From the NCBI GenBank assembly GCA_007119455.1, contig SKPR01000101.1:1-8992 (forward strand): 8,992 bases of DNA, given 5' to 3'. Below are positions 1-6,541 of the stretch, piece by piece. The DNA is from Candidatus Brevefilum sp. (GTDB lineage: Bacteria > Chloroflexota > Anaerolineae > Anaerolineales > Anaerolineaceae). The notes under the pieces were generated by a model that was not told the DNA's origin, ran no database searches, and saw only the letters and a list, made by a program, of their open reading frames with translations. Each line of letters starts with the position of its first letter. The first letter of the stretch is position 1. The translations under genes and the position numbers were made by a program.

Positions 1-173
1 ATAAGGAGCGCAGGGTGATCGTACCTGCCAATTGCGTGCAAACCTGGCACCTCTCGGTTGAGGAAGCTGAAGATCTGCCAGCCATGCCCCATTACGGTGA
101 TATGCTGCATCATACCTTCCTGTACCACATGGCTTTGAACGATATTGAGGTCGTGAACGAAATCAAATCATAA
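1..173 (+). CDS. C-terminal fragment of a probable isochorismatase-like cysteine hydrolase
   Basis: An open frame (frame 3) enters from the left edge and ends at a TAA at 171-173, leaving 56 readable codons. The visible end has a basic residue pair followed by a hydrophobic strand (VIVPANCV), then an acidic linker, a PHYGD stretch, and a helix with HHTFLYHMAL followed by a short hydrophobic strand. This order resembles the end of isochorismatase/nicotinamidase-type cysteine hydrolases, where a strand of the form V-hydrophobic-P is followed by a His- and Ala-rich helix. The nucleophilic cysteine and the Asp and Lys of that family's triad would lie upstream, outside the window, so the family call is tentative. 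The next gene on this strand starts 204 bases later, so it is probably not in the same tight operon. Confidence 0.4.
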   Translation, partial: KERRVIVPANCVQTWHLSVEEAEDLPAMPHYGDMLHHTFLYHMALNDIEVVNEIKS

Positions 174-243
174 TTCGGACCCTCATATTTTATGAATCTG
201 GGCTTACGGTATCGCTCGAAAAAAAGAATCATCAGGGCCTTTG

Positions 244-252
244 TGGTATGAT
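244..252 (+). promoter_or_regulatory. Possible extended -10 promoter upstream of the glucan phosphorylase gene
   Basis: TGG at 244-246 directly precedes TATGAT at 247-252, giving the TGn plus -10 arrangement of an extended -10 sigma-70 type promoter. No good -35 hexamer lies 16-18 bases upstream, which extended -10 promoters tolerate. Transcription from here would start near 259 and give a leader of about 120 bases before the ATG at 378. I saw no clear riboswitch fold in that leader. The rest of the 174-377 gap shows only a weak AT-rich hairpin (183-195). Confidence 0.35.
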
Positions 253-377
253 TAATGGCTGACACGATGACCAATATCGATAGAAAAAATCGGACGAATC
301 ACATTAAAACCGGTATCCTGCGGAAATAACCCAGCGTTGTTTTTGCAGGTATTCCATTTAAAAAGAGGAAATAAGCA

Positions 378-2561
378 ATGACGGAGATTGTAAGAGAAAA
401 ACCAGTTAAGTTCAGCCTGCCCCGGCGTATCAAGCGGCTTGGCGAATTGGCCTATAACCTGTGGTGGGTCTGGCATCCTGAAGTTCAGCGTTTGTTCAAA
501 GAGATAGACGCTTTGCTCTGGGAGCAGACTTATCACAACCCCATTGTATTTTTACGTGATGTTGATCGGGCGCGGCTGAACGCAGCCACCAATGACCGGT
601 ATTTTCTGGATAAATACGACCGGATCCTGAGAGAATTTGACCGGTACATGAACGAAAAAGATACCTGGTTCAATGATCAGTACCCCGACTTAAAAGACGA
701 GTTAATGGCGTATTTCTCGTTTGAATTTGGCTTGCACGAATCCCTGATGGTTTACGCCGGCGGCCTGGGGATACTCTCAGGTGATCATCTCAAGGAATCC
801 AGTGATCTGGGTATTCCCCTGGTGGCTGTAGGTTTTGTTTACACCTATGGTTATTTTTCCCAGCGGATCACCGAGGATGGCTGGCAGGAAGCACATAACG
901 TCCCAATTGACTTCGATGCAATGCCACTGATCCGGCTGCTGGATGAAAATGGTGAGCCGATCAAAATCGCCATTGAACTACCCGGACGTAAGGTACATGC
1001 AAGAATCTATGAACTCGATGTTGGGCGAGTCAAACTCTATCTGCTCCATACCAACATACCCGAGAACGACCCGAATGACCGCCAGTTGACCGACCGGCTC
1101 TATATCAGCGACCTTGAACTGCGTATATCGCAGGAGATACTGCTGGGGATGGGCGGCGTCAGGGCATTACGGGCTCTGGGCTATCAGCCCACCGCCTGGC
1201 ACATGAACGAAGGTCATTCAGCTTTCCTGACCTTAGAAAGGGCACTTGAGTATGTTCGAAAGGGAATGTCCTTTGATGAGGCTTCAGCAATCATCAAAAA
1301 GACCAATATCTTCACCACCCATACACCGGTTCCGGCCGGTAATGATGAATTTCCCCTGTGGTTGATTGACAAATATTTTGCCCAGACCTGGGCTGAACTT
1401 GGACTTACCCGGGATGAGTTTATTGAAATGGCAAAGATTAAACAATCCTGGGGGGGGGATGCGTTCAGTATGCCGATTCTGGCCCTCAAGTTATCAGAAT
1501 TTCGTAATGGGGTTTCTGAATTGCATGGTAAGGTGGCCAGGGAGATGTGGAACTTCCTGTGGCCCGAAAAAGAGGCCGAGGATGTACCCATTGGGCATAT
1601 CACCAACGGGATCCACACTGAAACCTGGTTAGCAAGGCGAATTGGGATCCTGTTCTCGCGGTATCTGGGCGCTGATTGGGCTGACCATTTGGATGAAGCT
1701 GAACTGTGGGCTCAAATCGAGAACATCCCGGATGATGAGCTCTGGCGCGTTCGCAGGCATCTTAAGAGAAAGCTGATCCTCAATATTATCGACCGTGGCC
1801 GCGAGAAATGGAAATCGAACCAGATTCACCCGGTCCAAACCATTGCCAGTGGCGTATTGATGGATCCATATGCCCTGACGATCGGTTTTGCCCGACGTTT
1901 TGCCACATATAAACGCGCCAATCTGATCTTCAGGGATTATGACCGGCTGCTTAGAATCGTTACAAACGCACGCATGCCTGTGCAATTTATCTTCGCCGGG
2001 AAGGCCCACCCTGCAGATGAACCTGGTAAACAGATGATCCAGGACGTTTACCGGGCTGTAAAAGATGCCCGTTTTGGCGGCCGGCTGGCGTTCTTGGAAG
2101 ATTACGATATGAATATCGCCCGTTACCTTGTGCAGGGGGTGGATGTCTGGCTGAACACGCCCCGCCGACCCCGCGAGGCTTCCGGCACTTCCGGTATGAA
2201 GGCAGCCTTGAATGGCGTATTGAATTTTTCAGTTCTGGATGGTTGGTGGCGAGAAGGATATAACGGCCGTAATGGTTGGGCAATTGGAGAGGATCTGGAT
2301 TTGGAGGCTGAACCAGAAGCCCAGGATGAGGCCGATGCCAGGAGTTTTTACGACACTCTTGAAAATGAAATTGTCCCCCTGTATTACGAACAGCGGTCAG
2401 CAGATAACTTACCTGCAGAGTGGATTGCTCGGATTAAAGAGAACATTCGCACCCTGGCCGGCACCTTCAGTATGCGCCGGATGGTTACAGAATACATGAC
2501 CCGGTTGTACGAACCAGCCATCCATAACGGTATCGAAGAGCGAAACGGGGACGAAGGATAA
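378..2561 (+). CDS. glgP: Alpha-glucan (glycogen/maltodextrin) phosphorylase, DUF3417 type
   Basis: This 727-residue cytoplasmic enzyme should cleave alpha-1,4-glucans with phosphate to release glucose-1-phosphate. The N-terminal ~110 residues match the DUF3417 region found in the short bacterial/archaeal phosphorylases (TIGR02094 type). The catalytic core follows: HMNEGH at residues 275-280, FTTHTPVPAGNDEF from about 312, the ITNGIHTETW block, the FARRFATYKR block, and the pyridoxal-phosphate site EASGTSGMKAALNG, whose lysine is K608. The length is normal for this subfamily and shorter than the E. coli GlgP/MalP type. The ATG at 378 is preceded by AGAGGAAA at a suitable distance. The UPF0316 gene begins 4 bases after the stop, suggesting co-transcription. 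One oddity is a run of nine G at 1450-1458 inside the reading frame, which stays open. Family assignment is firm; the exact substrate (glycogen or maltodextrin) cannot be read from the sequence. Confidence 0.95.
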   Translation: MTEIVREKPVKFSLPRRIKRLGELAYNLWWVWHPEVQRLFKEIDALLWEQTYHNPIVFLRDVDRARLNAATNDRYFLDKYDRILREFDRYMNEKDTWFNDQYPDLKDELMAYFSFEFGLHESLMVYAGGLGILSGDHLKESSDLGIPLVAVGFVYTYGYFSQRITEDGWQEAHNVPIDFDAMPLIRLLDENGEPIKIAIELPGRKVHARIYELDVGRVKLYLLHTNIPENDPNDRQLTDRLYISDLELRISQEILLGMGGVRALRALGYQPTAWHMNEGHSAFLTLERALEYVRKGMSFDEASAIIKKTNIFTTHTPVPAGNDEFPLWLIDKYFAQTWAELGLTRDEFIEMAKIKQSWGGDAFSMPILALKLSEFRNGVSELHGKVAREMWNFLWPEKEAEDVPIGHITNGIHTETWLARRIGILFSRYLGADWADHLDEAELWAQIENIPDDELWRVRRHLKRKLILNIIDRGREKWKSNQIHPVQTIASGVLMDPYALTIGFARRFATYKRANLIFRDYDRLLRIVTNARMPVQFIFAGKAHPADEPGKQMIQDVYRAVKDARFGGRLAFLEDYDMNIARYLVQGVDVWLNTPRRPREASGTSGMKAALNGVLNFSVLDGWWREGYNGRNGWAIGEDLDLEAEPEAQDEADARSFYDTLENEIVPLYYEQRSADNLPAEWIARIKENIRTLAGTFSMRRMVTEYMTRLYEPAIHNGIEERNGDEG

Positions 2562-2565
2562 TCTG

Positions 2566-3093
2566 ATGGAAGTTTTTCTTTCACCCGCAGCCTGGCTGGT
2601 TGCGTTTGGAATTTTTCTTGCCAGGACAGTCAACATCGCTGTCGACACCCTGCGCTTTATGTATAATCTGCGCGGAAAACGCTGGCTTTCGTGGATTTTA
2701 GGGTTTATTCAATCGGCGATTTTTGTGCTGGTCATTGGTTCTGTGTTGACCAATCTCGAAAACCCACTCAACATCATCGGTTATTCAGCAGGGTTTGCCA
2801 CCGGCAATGTCCTTGGCATGGCGATTGAAAAACACCTTGCCATCGGTTACACGCATTTTAATATCATCAGCCGTAATCGCAGTACAGAAATTGCAGATGC
2901 CCTAAGGGATGAAGGCTATGGGGTCACGGAGATCCCAGCCAGGGGCAAAGAAAGCAGCTTTATGATGCTCGATTGCCGTGTCAGACGAAAGCAAGCTGAT
3001 GAGGTTGAAGAACTTGTTTCTTCTGTTGATCCGGATGCTTTTATCACTGTAGAGGATGTCACGCCGAGACGAAGTGGAATCTGGCGTCCCTGA
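2566..3093 (+). CDS. UPF0316 family membrane protein (DUF5698 plus DUF2179)
   Basis: This is a 175-residue protein with three hydrophobic segments (about residues 8-28, 36-60 and 66-84), followed by a soluble C-terminal domain of about 90 residues. The membrane part carries the family-like pattern LARTVNIAVDTLRFMY and GFIQSAIFVLVIGSVL. The C-terminal part, with a GYGVTEIPARGKES stretch and a later FITVEDV strand, fits the DUF2179 domain seen at the end of YitT-type transporters and in B. subtilis YebE. The biochemical role of UPF0316 proteins is not established. The ATG at 2566 lies 4 bases after the phosphorylase stop, and GAAGG at 2553-2557 within the upstream gene can serve as its ribosome binding site. 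The two genes therefore look like one operon, ended by the terminator at 3113. Whether the protein has any part in glucan metabolism is unknown. Confidence 0.85.
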   Translation: MEVFLSPAAWLVAFGIFLARTVNIAVDTLRFMYNLRGKRWLSWILGFIQSAIFVLVIGSVLTNLENPLNIIGYSAGFATGNVLGMAIEKHLAIGYTHFNIISRNRSTEIADALRDEGYGVTEIPARGKESSFMMLDCRVRRKQADEVEELVSSVDPDAFITVEDVTPRRSGIWRP

Positions 3094-3112
3094 AATACCT
3101 GTTTTCTCTAAG

Positions 3113-3142
3113 AAAGCTGCGAAGTAAATCGCAGCTTTTTTT
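3113..3142 (+). terminator. Rho-independent terminator after the glgP-UPF0316 operon
   Basis: A perfect 10-base inverted repeat, AAAGCTGCGA (3113-3122) and TCGCAGCTTT (3129-3138), encloses a six-base loop. A run of T (3136-3142) overlaps and follows the right arm. It sits 20 bases after the stop codon of the UPF0316 gene. The fit to the canonical hairpin plus U-tract is very good. Confidence 0.9.
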
Positions 3143-3223
3143 ATTAAAGCTGGCTGGTAGATTTCATAAATCAGAAGGCCTGATAAGATTGTTAAAAAGA
3201 AATCCCCTTTCAGCTGGATGCTG

Positions 3224-3229
3224 TATACT
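3224..3229 (+). promoter_or_regulatory. Possible -10 box upstream of the HerA-like ATPase gene
   Basis: TATACT at 3224-3229 differs from TATAAT by one base and lies 31 bases before the preferred ATG at 3260. No convincing -35 hexamer is found 16-18 bases upstream; a TTGTTA at 3189-3194 is too far away. A separate promoter is expected here because a strong terminator lies just upstream, but this exact position is only a suggestion. Confidence 0.25.
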
Positions 3230-3259
3230 AATAATAGCAACCCAACAACAGGAGGCAAA

Positions 3260-5737
3260 ATGACCCGTAAAGACAATGAATTTTTCCTGGGGAAGTTATT
3301 TAACCTTGAAGAATCAGCCATGCGGGAGGATCTGGTTCATTACGATCCGGATGATCTGACCACTCATGGCGTGATTACCGGTATGACCGGATCTGGAAAA
3401 ACTGGCCTGGGTGTGATTATGCTGGAAGAAGCAGCCCTGCTGGGCATCCCAGCCATCGTTATTGATCCCAAGGGGGATTTGCCCAACCTGTTATTGCATT
3501 TTCCGGAAATGCAGACTGAGGATTTTCAACCCTGGATGGATAAAGATGCAGCTCGCAGAGAAGGCATCAGTGTGGAGGAGGCTGCCCAAAAGACGGCTGC
3601 ATTGTGGAAGCATGGTTTGGCCGCTTATGGCATTGGTAAGCCCGAGCTGGAAGCGCTGAAAGATTCGGTGGATTATGCCGTGTATACACCTGGATCAAGT
3701 GCAGGATTGCCGGTGAGCATTCTGGCTTCATTCTCCGCGCCGGCTATCCCCTGGGATGAGAATCGTGAAATTTTACGTGAGAGGATCTCAAGCACCGTCA
3801 CAGCCATACTGGGTCTGGTTGGTATGCGCAATATTGATCCCATCCAGGCTAAAGAGCATATTTTACTTTCAAATATTTTTGAGGAGGCCTGGAAGCGAGG
3901 GCGGGATCTGGATATGGCGACGCTCATCACACATGTCAAGTCACCACCCTTTGACAAGCTGGGAGTCTTTTCACTGGAACAATTTTATCCAGAAAAAGAC
4001 CGCTTCAGCCTGGCCATGTTGTTGAATAATTTCCTGGCTGCCCCGGCTTTCCACACCTGGCTGGAGGGTGAACCCCTTGATATCGGGCGTTTGCTGTATT
4101 CACCTTCTGGAAAGCCCCGACATAATGTGTTCTACCTGGCCCACCTCAACGACCAGGAGCGGATGTTCTTCATCACTCTGCTCTATACCGCGATTGAAAG
4201 CTGGATGCGGACCCAGAAAGGCTCAAGCGGATTGCGCGCCATCGTCTATTTTGATGAAATTGCCGGTTACCTCCCCCCAACCATGAACCCACCCAGCAAA
4301 AACATCATCCTGCGCATGTTAAAACAGGCCCGTGCTTTTGGCGTGGGGCTGGTGGTAGCAACGCAAAACCCGGTTGATCTGGATTATAAAGCCCTTTCGA
4401 ATGCCGGCACATGGATGATTGGTCGCCTGCAAACGGAGCAAGACAAAGCGCGCCTGCTGGATGGCCTGGAAGGTGCGGCACCTGGCATGAATCGGCGTGC
4501 TTATGATCGGATCATTTCACTTTTGGGTAAGCGTGTCTTTTTATTGCATAATGTGCATGAAACAGAAGCACAGGTTTTCCACACACGGTGGGCGATGAAC
4601 TACCTGGCTGGACCCCTTACCCGTGCTCAAATCCCCGCAGTTAATGCGCTGGTGAATGCATCCTCCGTACCTGTTATGGCAAAACCTGCTCATAAGGCAC
4701 CAGCAGAACCGGAGGTTGAAGTGACCACGACTTTAGGCCGTGATGTGGCACCTGTAATAACCGGCTCAGTGCCAGTCTATTATTTTCCTGTCAACCGGGG
4801 GATCTCGGATGCCTTGAATGAAGCCAGGGACCGGTTGCCACGGGACGCTGGGCATCCAAACTACCTTTACCGGCCAGCGCTGGTCGGCCAGGCTCGGGTT
4901 GCCTACCTGGCACGGCGGCACAACATCACCCATGAAGCCGTTTATACCGTCCGTATTGACGAAATGCGACGGCGGGGTCTGGTAAGATGGGAAAATTTCT
5001 TGACTGAGCCCGTTGACCTGGATGGTTTAACAGAAAGTCCCTTACCCGACGCTTCTTATGATGATATGGACGATCTGGTTATCCAGGATGGCAGGCATGT
5101 CAGGGAACTGGAACAGGATTTTGTGGATTGGATTTACCGGACCCAAAATATGATTGTGCGAATCAACGATGTATTGGATGTGGTGGCCGGACCTGAAGTA
5201 TCCAGGGAAGAATTCCAGCAGATGTGTGAGGCGGCTTTAAGAGAAAAGCGGGCTGTGGAATTGGAAACGATCAAAAGAAAACATGCTCAAAAGCGAGATG
5301 GATTGGAGACCCGGCTAACGAGGGAGCAAAACAGGCTGGATAAATATAAACAGGATTTGGGTCACCGCCGAATGGAAGAGGTCGGAAAAGGCATCGAAAA
5401 TGTCCTGGGACTATTATCCAACCGGCGTAGAACCGTCAGCACATCGTTGACCAAACGTCGAATGACCAGTAATGCCCGTGCAAATGTCGAGAAGAGTGAA
5501 ACCGAGATCAAGCGGCTTGAAAATGACCTCAAAAATCTTGAGGCTGAACAACAGATTGAACTGGACCAGTTCAACCAGACCCTTGCTGGCGCCCTTGATC
5601 GGGTGATTGAAGAACCTGTTTCACCGTTTAAGAAAAATATCTTTGTTGAGAAATTTGGCCTTTTGTGGCTGCCCTATTATGCCTTTGAAAACAATGGCAC
5701 CTGGGTCACCGTCCCAGCTTATCATTGGGGCGAATAA
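3260..5737 (+). CDS. HerA/FtsK-like ATPase (DUF87 type) with C-terminal coiled coil
   Basis: This is an 825-residue P-loop ATPase counted from ATG 3260. I chose that start because GGAGG at 3251-3255 sits five bases ahead of it; an in-frame ATG at 3218 would add 14 residues but lacks such a site. Walker A is GMTGSGKT (residues 41-48), followed by VIDPKGD (67-73), a motif common in HerA/VirB4-like ATPases. Walker B is IVYFDE (328-333), and a sensor-like ATQNP (367-371) leads to GRLQTEQD, a candidate arginine-finger region. After the ATPase core, a region near residues 500-570 may contact nucleic acid. A highly charged stretch of about residues 650-780 is rich in Lys, Arg, Glu and Leu heptads and should form a coiled coil. 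The last ~30 residues return to a compact hydrophobic end (LLWLPYYAFENNGTW). HerA proper pumps DNA and partners with the NurA nuclease. No NurA, Sir2 or DUF4297 gene is nearby, so the role is unknown. Family confidence is high, function low. Confidence 0.8.
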   Translation: MTRKDNEFFLGKLFNLEESAMREDLVHYDPDDLTTHGVITGMTGSGKTGLGVIMLEEAALLGIPAIVIDPKGDLPNLLLHFPEMQTEDFQPWMDKDAARREGISVEEAAQKTAALWKHGLAAYGIGKPELEALKDSVDYAVYTPGSSAGLPVSILASFSAPAIPWDENREILRERISSTVTAILGLVGMRNIDPIQAKEHILLSNIFEEAWKRGRDLDMATLITHVKSPPFDKLGVFSLEQFYPEKDRFSLAMLLNNFLAAPAFHTWLEGEPLDIGRLLYSPSGKPRHNVFYLAHLNDQERMFFITLLYTAIESWMRTQKGSSGLRAIVYFDEIAGYLPPTMNPPSKNIILRMLKQARAFGVGLVVATQNPVDLDYKALSNAGTWMIGRLQTEQDKARLLDGLEGAAPGMNRRAYDRIISLLGKRVFLLHNVHETEAQVFHTRWAMNYLAGPLTRAQIPAVNALVNASSVPVMAKPAHKAPAEPEVEVTTTLGRDVAPVITGSVPVYYFPVNRGISDALNEARDRLPRDAGHPNYLYRPALVGQARVAYLARRHNITHEAVYTVRIDEMRRRGLVRWENFLTEPVDLDGLTESPLPDASYDDMDDLVIQDGRHVRELEQDFVDWIYRTQNMIVRINDVLDVVAGPEVSREEFQQMCEAALREKRAVELETIKRKHAQKRDGLETRLTREQNRLDKYKQDLGHRRMEEVGKGIENVLGLLSNRRRTVSTSLTKRRMTSNARANVEKSETEIKRLENDLKNLEAEQQIELDQFNQTLAGALDRVIEEPVSPFKKNIFVEKFGLLWLPYYAFENNGTWVTVPAYHWGE

Positions 5738-5880
5738 AGTAGCCAGTCGCTTTGACCGTGTTGATTTTTGTCGATTGGGCTCCTTGGGGCAAACCCATAT
5801 TCTCTTGCATGCGGAGTAGCTGCAATTGAGTCTAATATTTATCTAACACGGGTCATGTAAAGTAAAATTAAAGGACGAAA

Positions 5881-5886
5881 TATAAT
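5881..5886 (+). promoter_or_regulatory. Possible -10 box of the osmC promoter
   Basis: A perfect TATAAT lies 23 bases upstream of the osmC ATG, in an AT-rich stretch. It would start transcription near 5893, leaving a very short leader with the Shine-Dalgarno AAGGAG at 5897-5902. No recognisable -35 hexamer lies at the usual distance, so an activator or alternative sigma factor could be involved. The rest of the 5738-5909 gap shows no T-tract terminator for the ATPase gene. Confidence 0.35.
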
Positions 5887-5909
5887 TAAACGATACAAGG
5901 AGCAAGCAC

Positions 5910-6338
5910 ATGAAAAAAAGAACAGCGACAGCCGTTTGGACAGGCGGTATAAAGGATGGGAAAGGAAAGTTGGAGTTGGGTAGTGGGCCCTTCAACGGTG
6001 AATACTCCTTTCCGTCGAGGTTTGAAGAAGCCGAAGGTACAAACCCCGAAGAGTTGATCGGGGCGGCACATGCCGGTTGCTTTTCAATGGCCCTCAGCGC
6101 AGATCTGACCAGGGCCGGTTACACTGTTGATGAAATCCAGACAGAAGCCACGGTTTCACTGGAAAAGGGCGAATCCGGGCACTCGATCACCCGCATCAAA
6201 CTTCTGACCAAAGCCCGGGTCAAAGATATTGACATGGATGCGTTTTCCGAGATCGCCACCGGCGCAAAGCAGAATTGCCCGGTTTCAAGGGCCTTAGGTG
6301 CAGTGGACATTTATCTCGAAGCACATCTCTTAAAATAA
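5910..6338 (+). CDS. osmC: OsmC family organic hydroperoxide reductase (peroxiredoxin)
   Basis: This 142-residue cytoplasmic protein should reduce organic hydroperoxides using a pair of cysteines. It aligns along its whole length with E. coli OsmC, including the near-identical block GTNPEELIGAAHAGCFSMAL. The two redox cysteines are visible: C57 in HAGCFSMAL and C123 in NCPVSRAL, equivalent to C59 and C125 of the E. coli protein. The arginine in SRFEEAEGT precedes the first block, as expected for the residue that helps activate the peroxidatic cysteine. The length is normal for the family. The start is supported by AAGGAG (5897-5902) seven bases before the ATG. It appears to be a single-gene unit with its own TATAAT box, converging on the dehydrogenase genes to its right. 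The protein probably belongs to the OsmC rather than the Ohr branch, because of the GTNPEELIGAAHAGCF motif. Confidence 0.95.
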   Translation: MKKRTATAVWTGGIKDGKGKLELGSGPFNGEYSFPSRFEEAEGTNPEELIGAAHAGCFSMALSADLTRAGYTVDEIQTEATVSLEKGESGHSITRIKLLTKARVKDIDMDAFSEIATGAKQNCPVSRALGAVDIYLEAHLLK

Positions 6339-6358
6339 ATAACAATCCTTAATTTTAA

Positions 6359-6394
6359 TGAGCATAAGATGCACGGCTGTGCGTCTTATGCTCA
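6359..6394. other. Long hairpin between convergent genes, possible transcription end signal
   Basis: GAGCATAAGATGCAC (6360-6374) pairs with GTGCGTCTTATGCTC (6379-6393) around a GGCT loop, giving 15 pairs with a single T-G wobble. T6359 and A6394 can add one more pair. It lies 22 bases after the osmC stop and about 150 bases beyond the stop of the leftward dehydrogenase gene. It is followed on the + strand by six A rather than T, and on the - strand by an AT-rich stretch without a good T run. It is therefore not a canonical Rho-independent terminator in either direction. It may still end or protect transcripts from one or both sides. The remainder of 6339-6541 shows only short weak inverted repeats. 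Confidence 0.5.
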
Positions 6395-6541
6395 AAAAAT
6401 CCGTTAGCGGTAAAATTTAATCGGTCGTTTTAAATCTGTTTCCTTTTATTTTACATTTTAGGAACTGCTCAAATAGTTCTGCTGTTGAAGGCTGTGGGGT
6501 TCATTATCACTTGTATGCTGAGTGGTTACTATTTAAGCGAC

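Noticed and set aside
183..195. TCATA-TTT-TATGA inverted repeat after the first partial gene as a terminator
   Set aside because: The stem is only five AT-rich pairs with no following T-run.
1214..1618. - strand open frame of 134 codons within the phosphorylase gene
   Set aside because: The + strand frame carries strongly conserved phosphorylase motifs; the opposite frame has no recognisable features or ribosome binding site.
3218..3259. Upstream in-frame ATG that would extend the HerA-like ATPase by 14 residues
   Set aside because: It has no ribosome binding site and overlaps the likely promoter, whereas the ATG at 3260 has GGAGG at the right distance.
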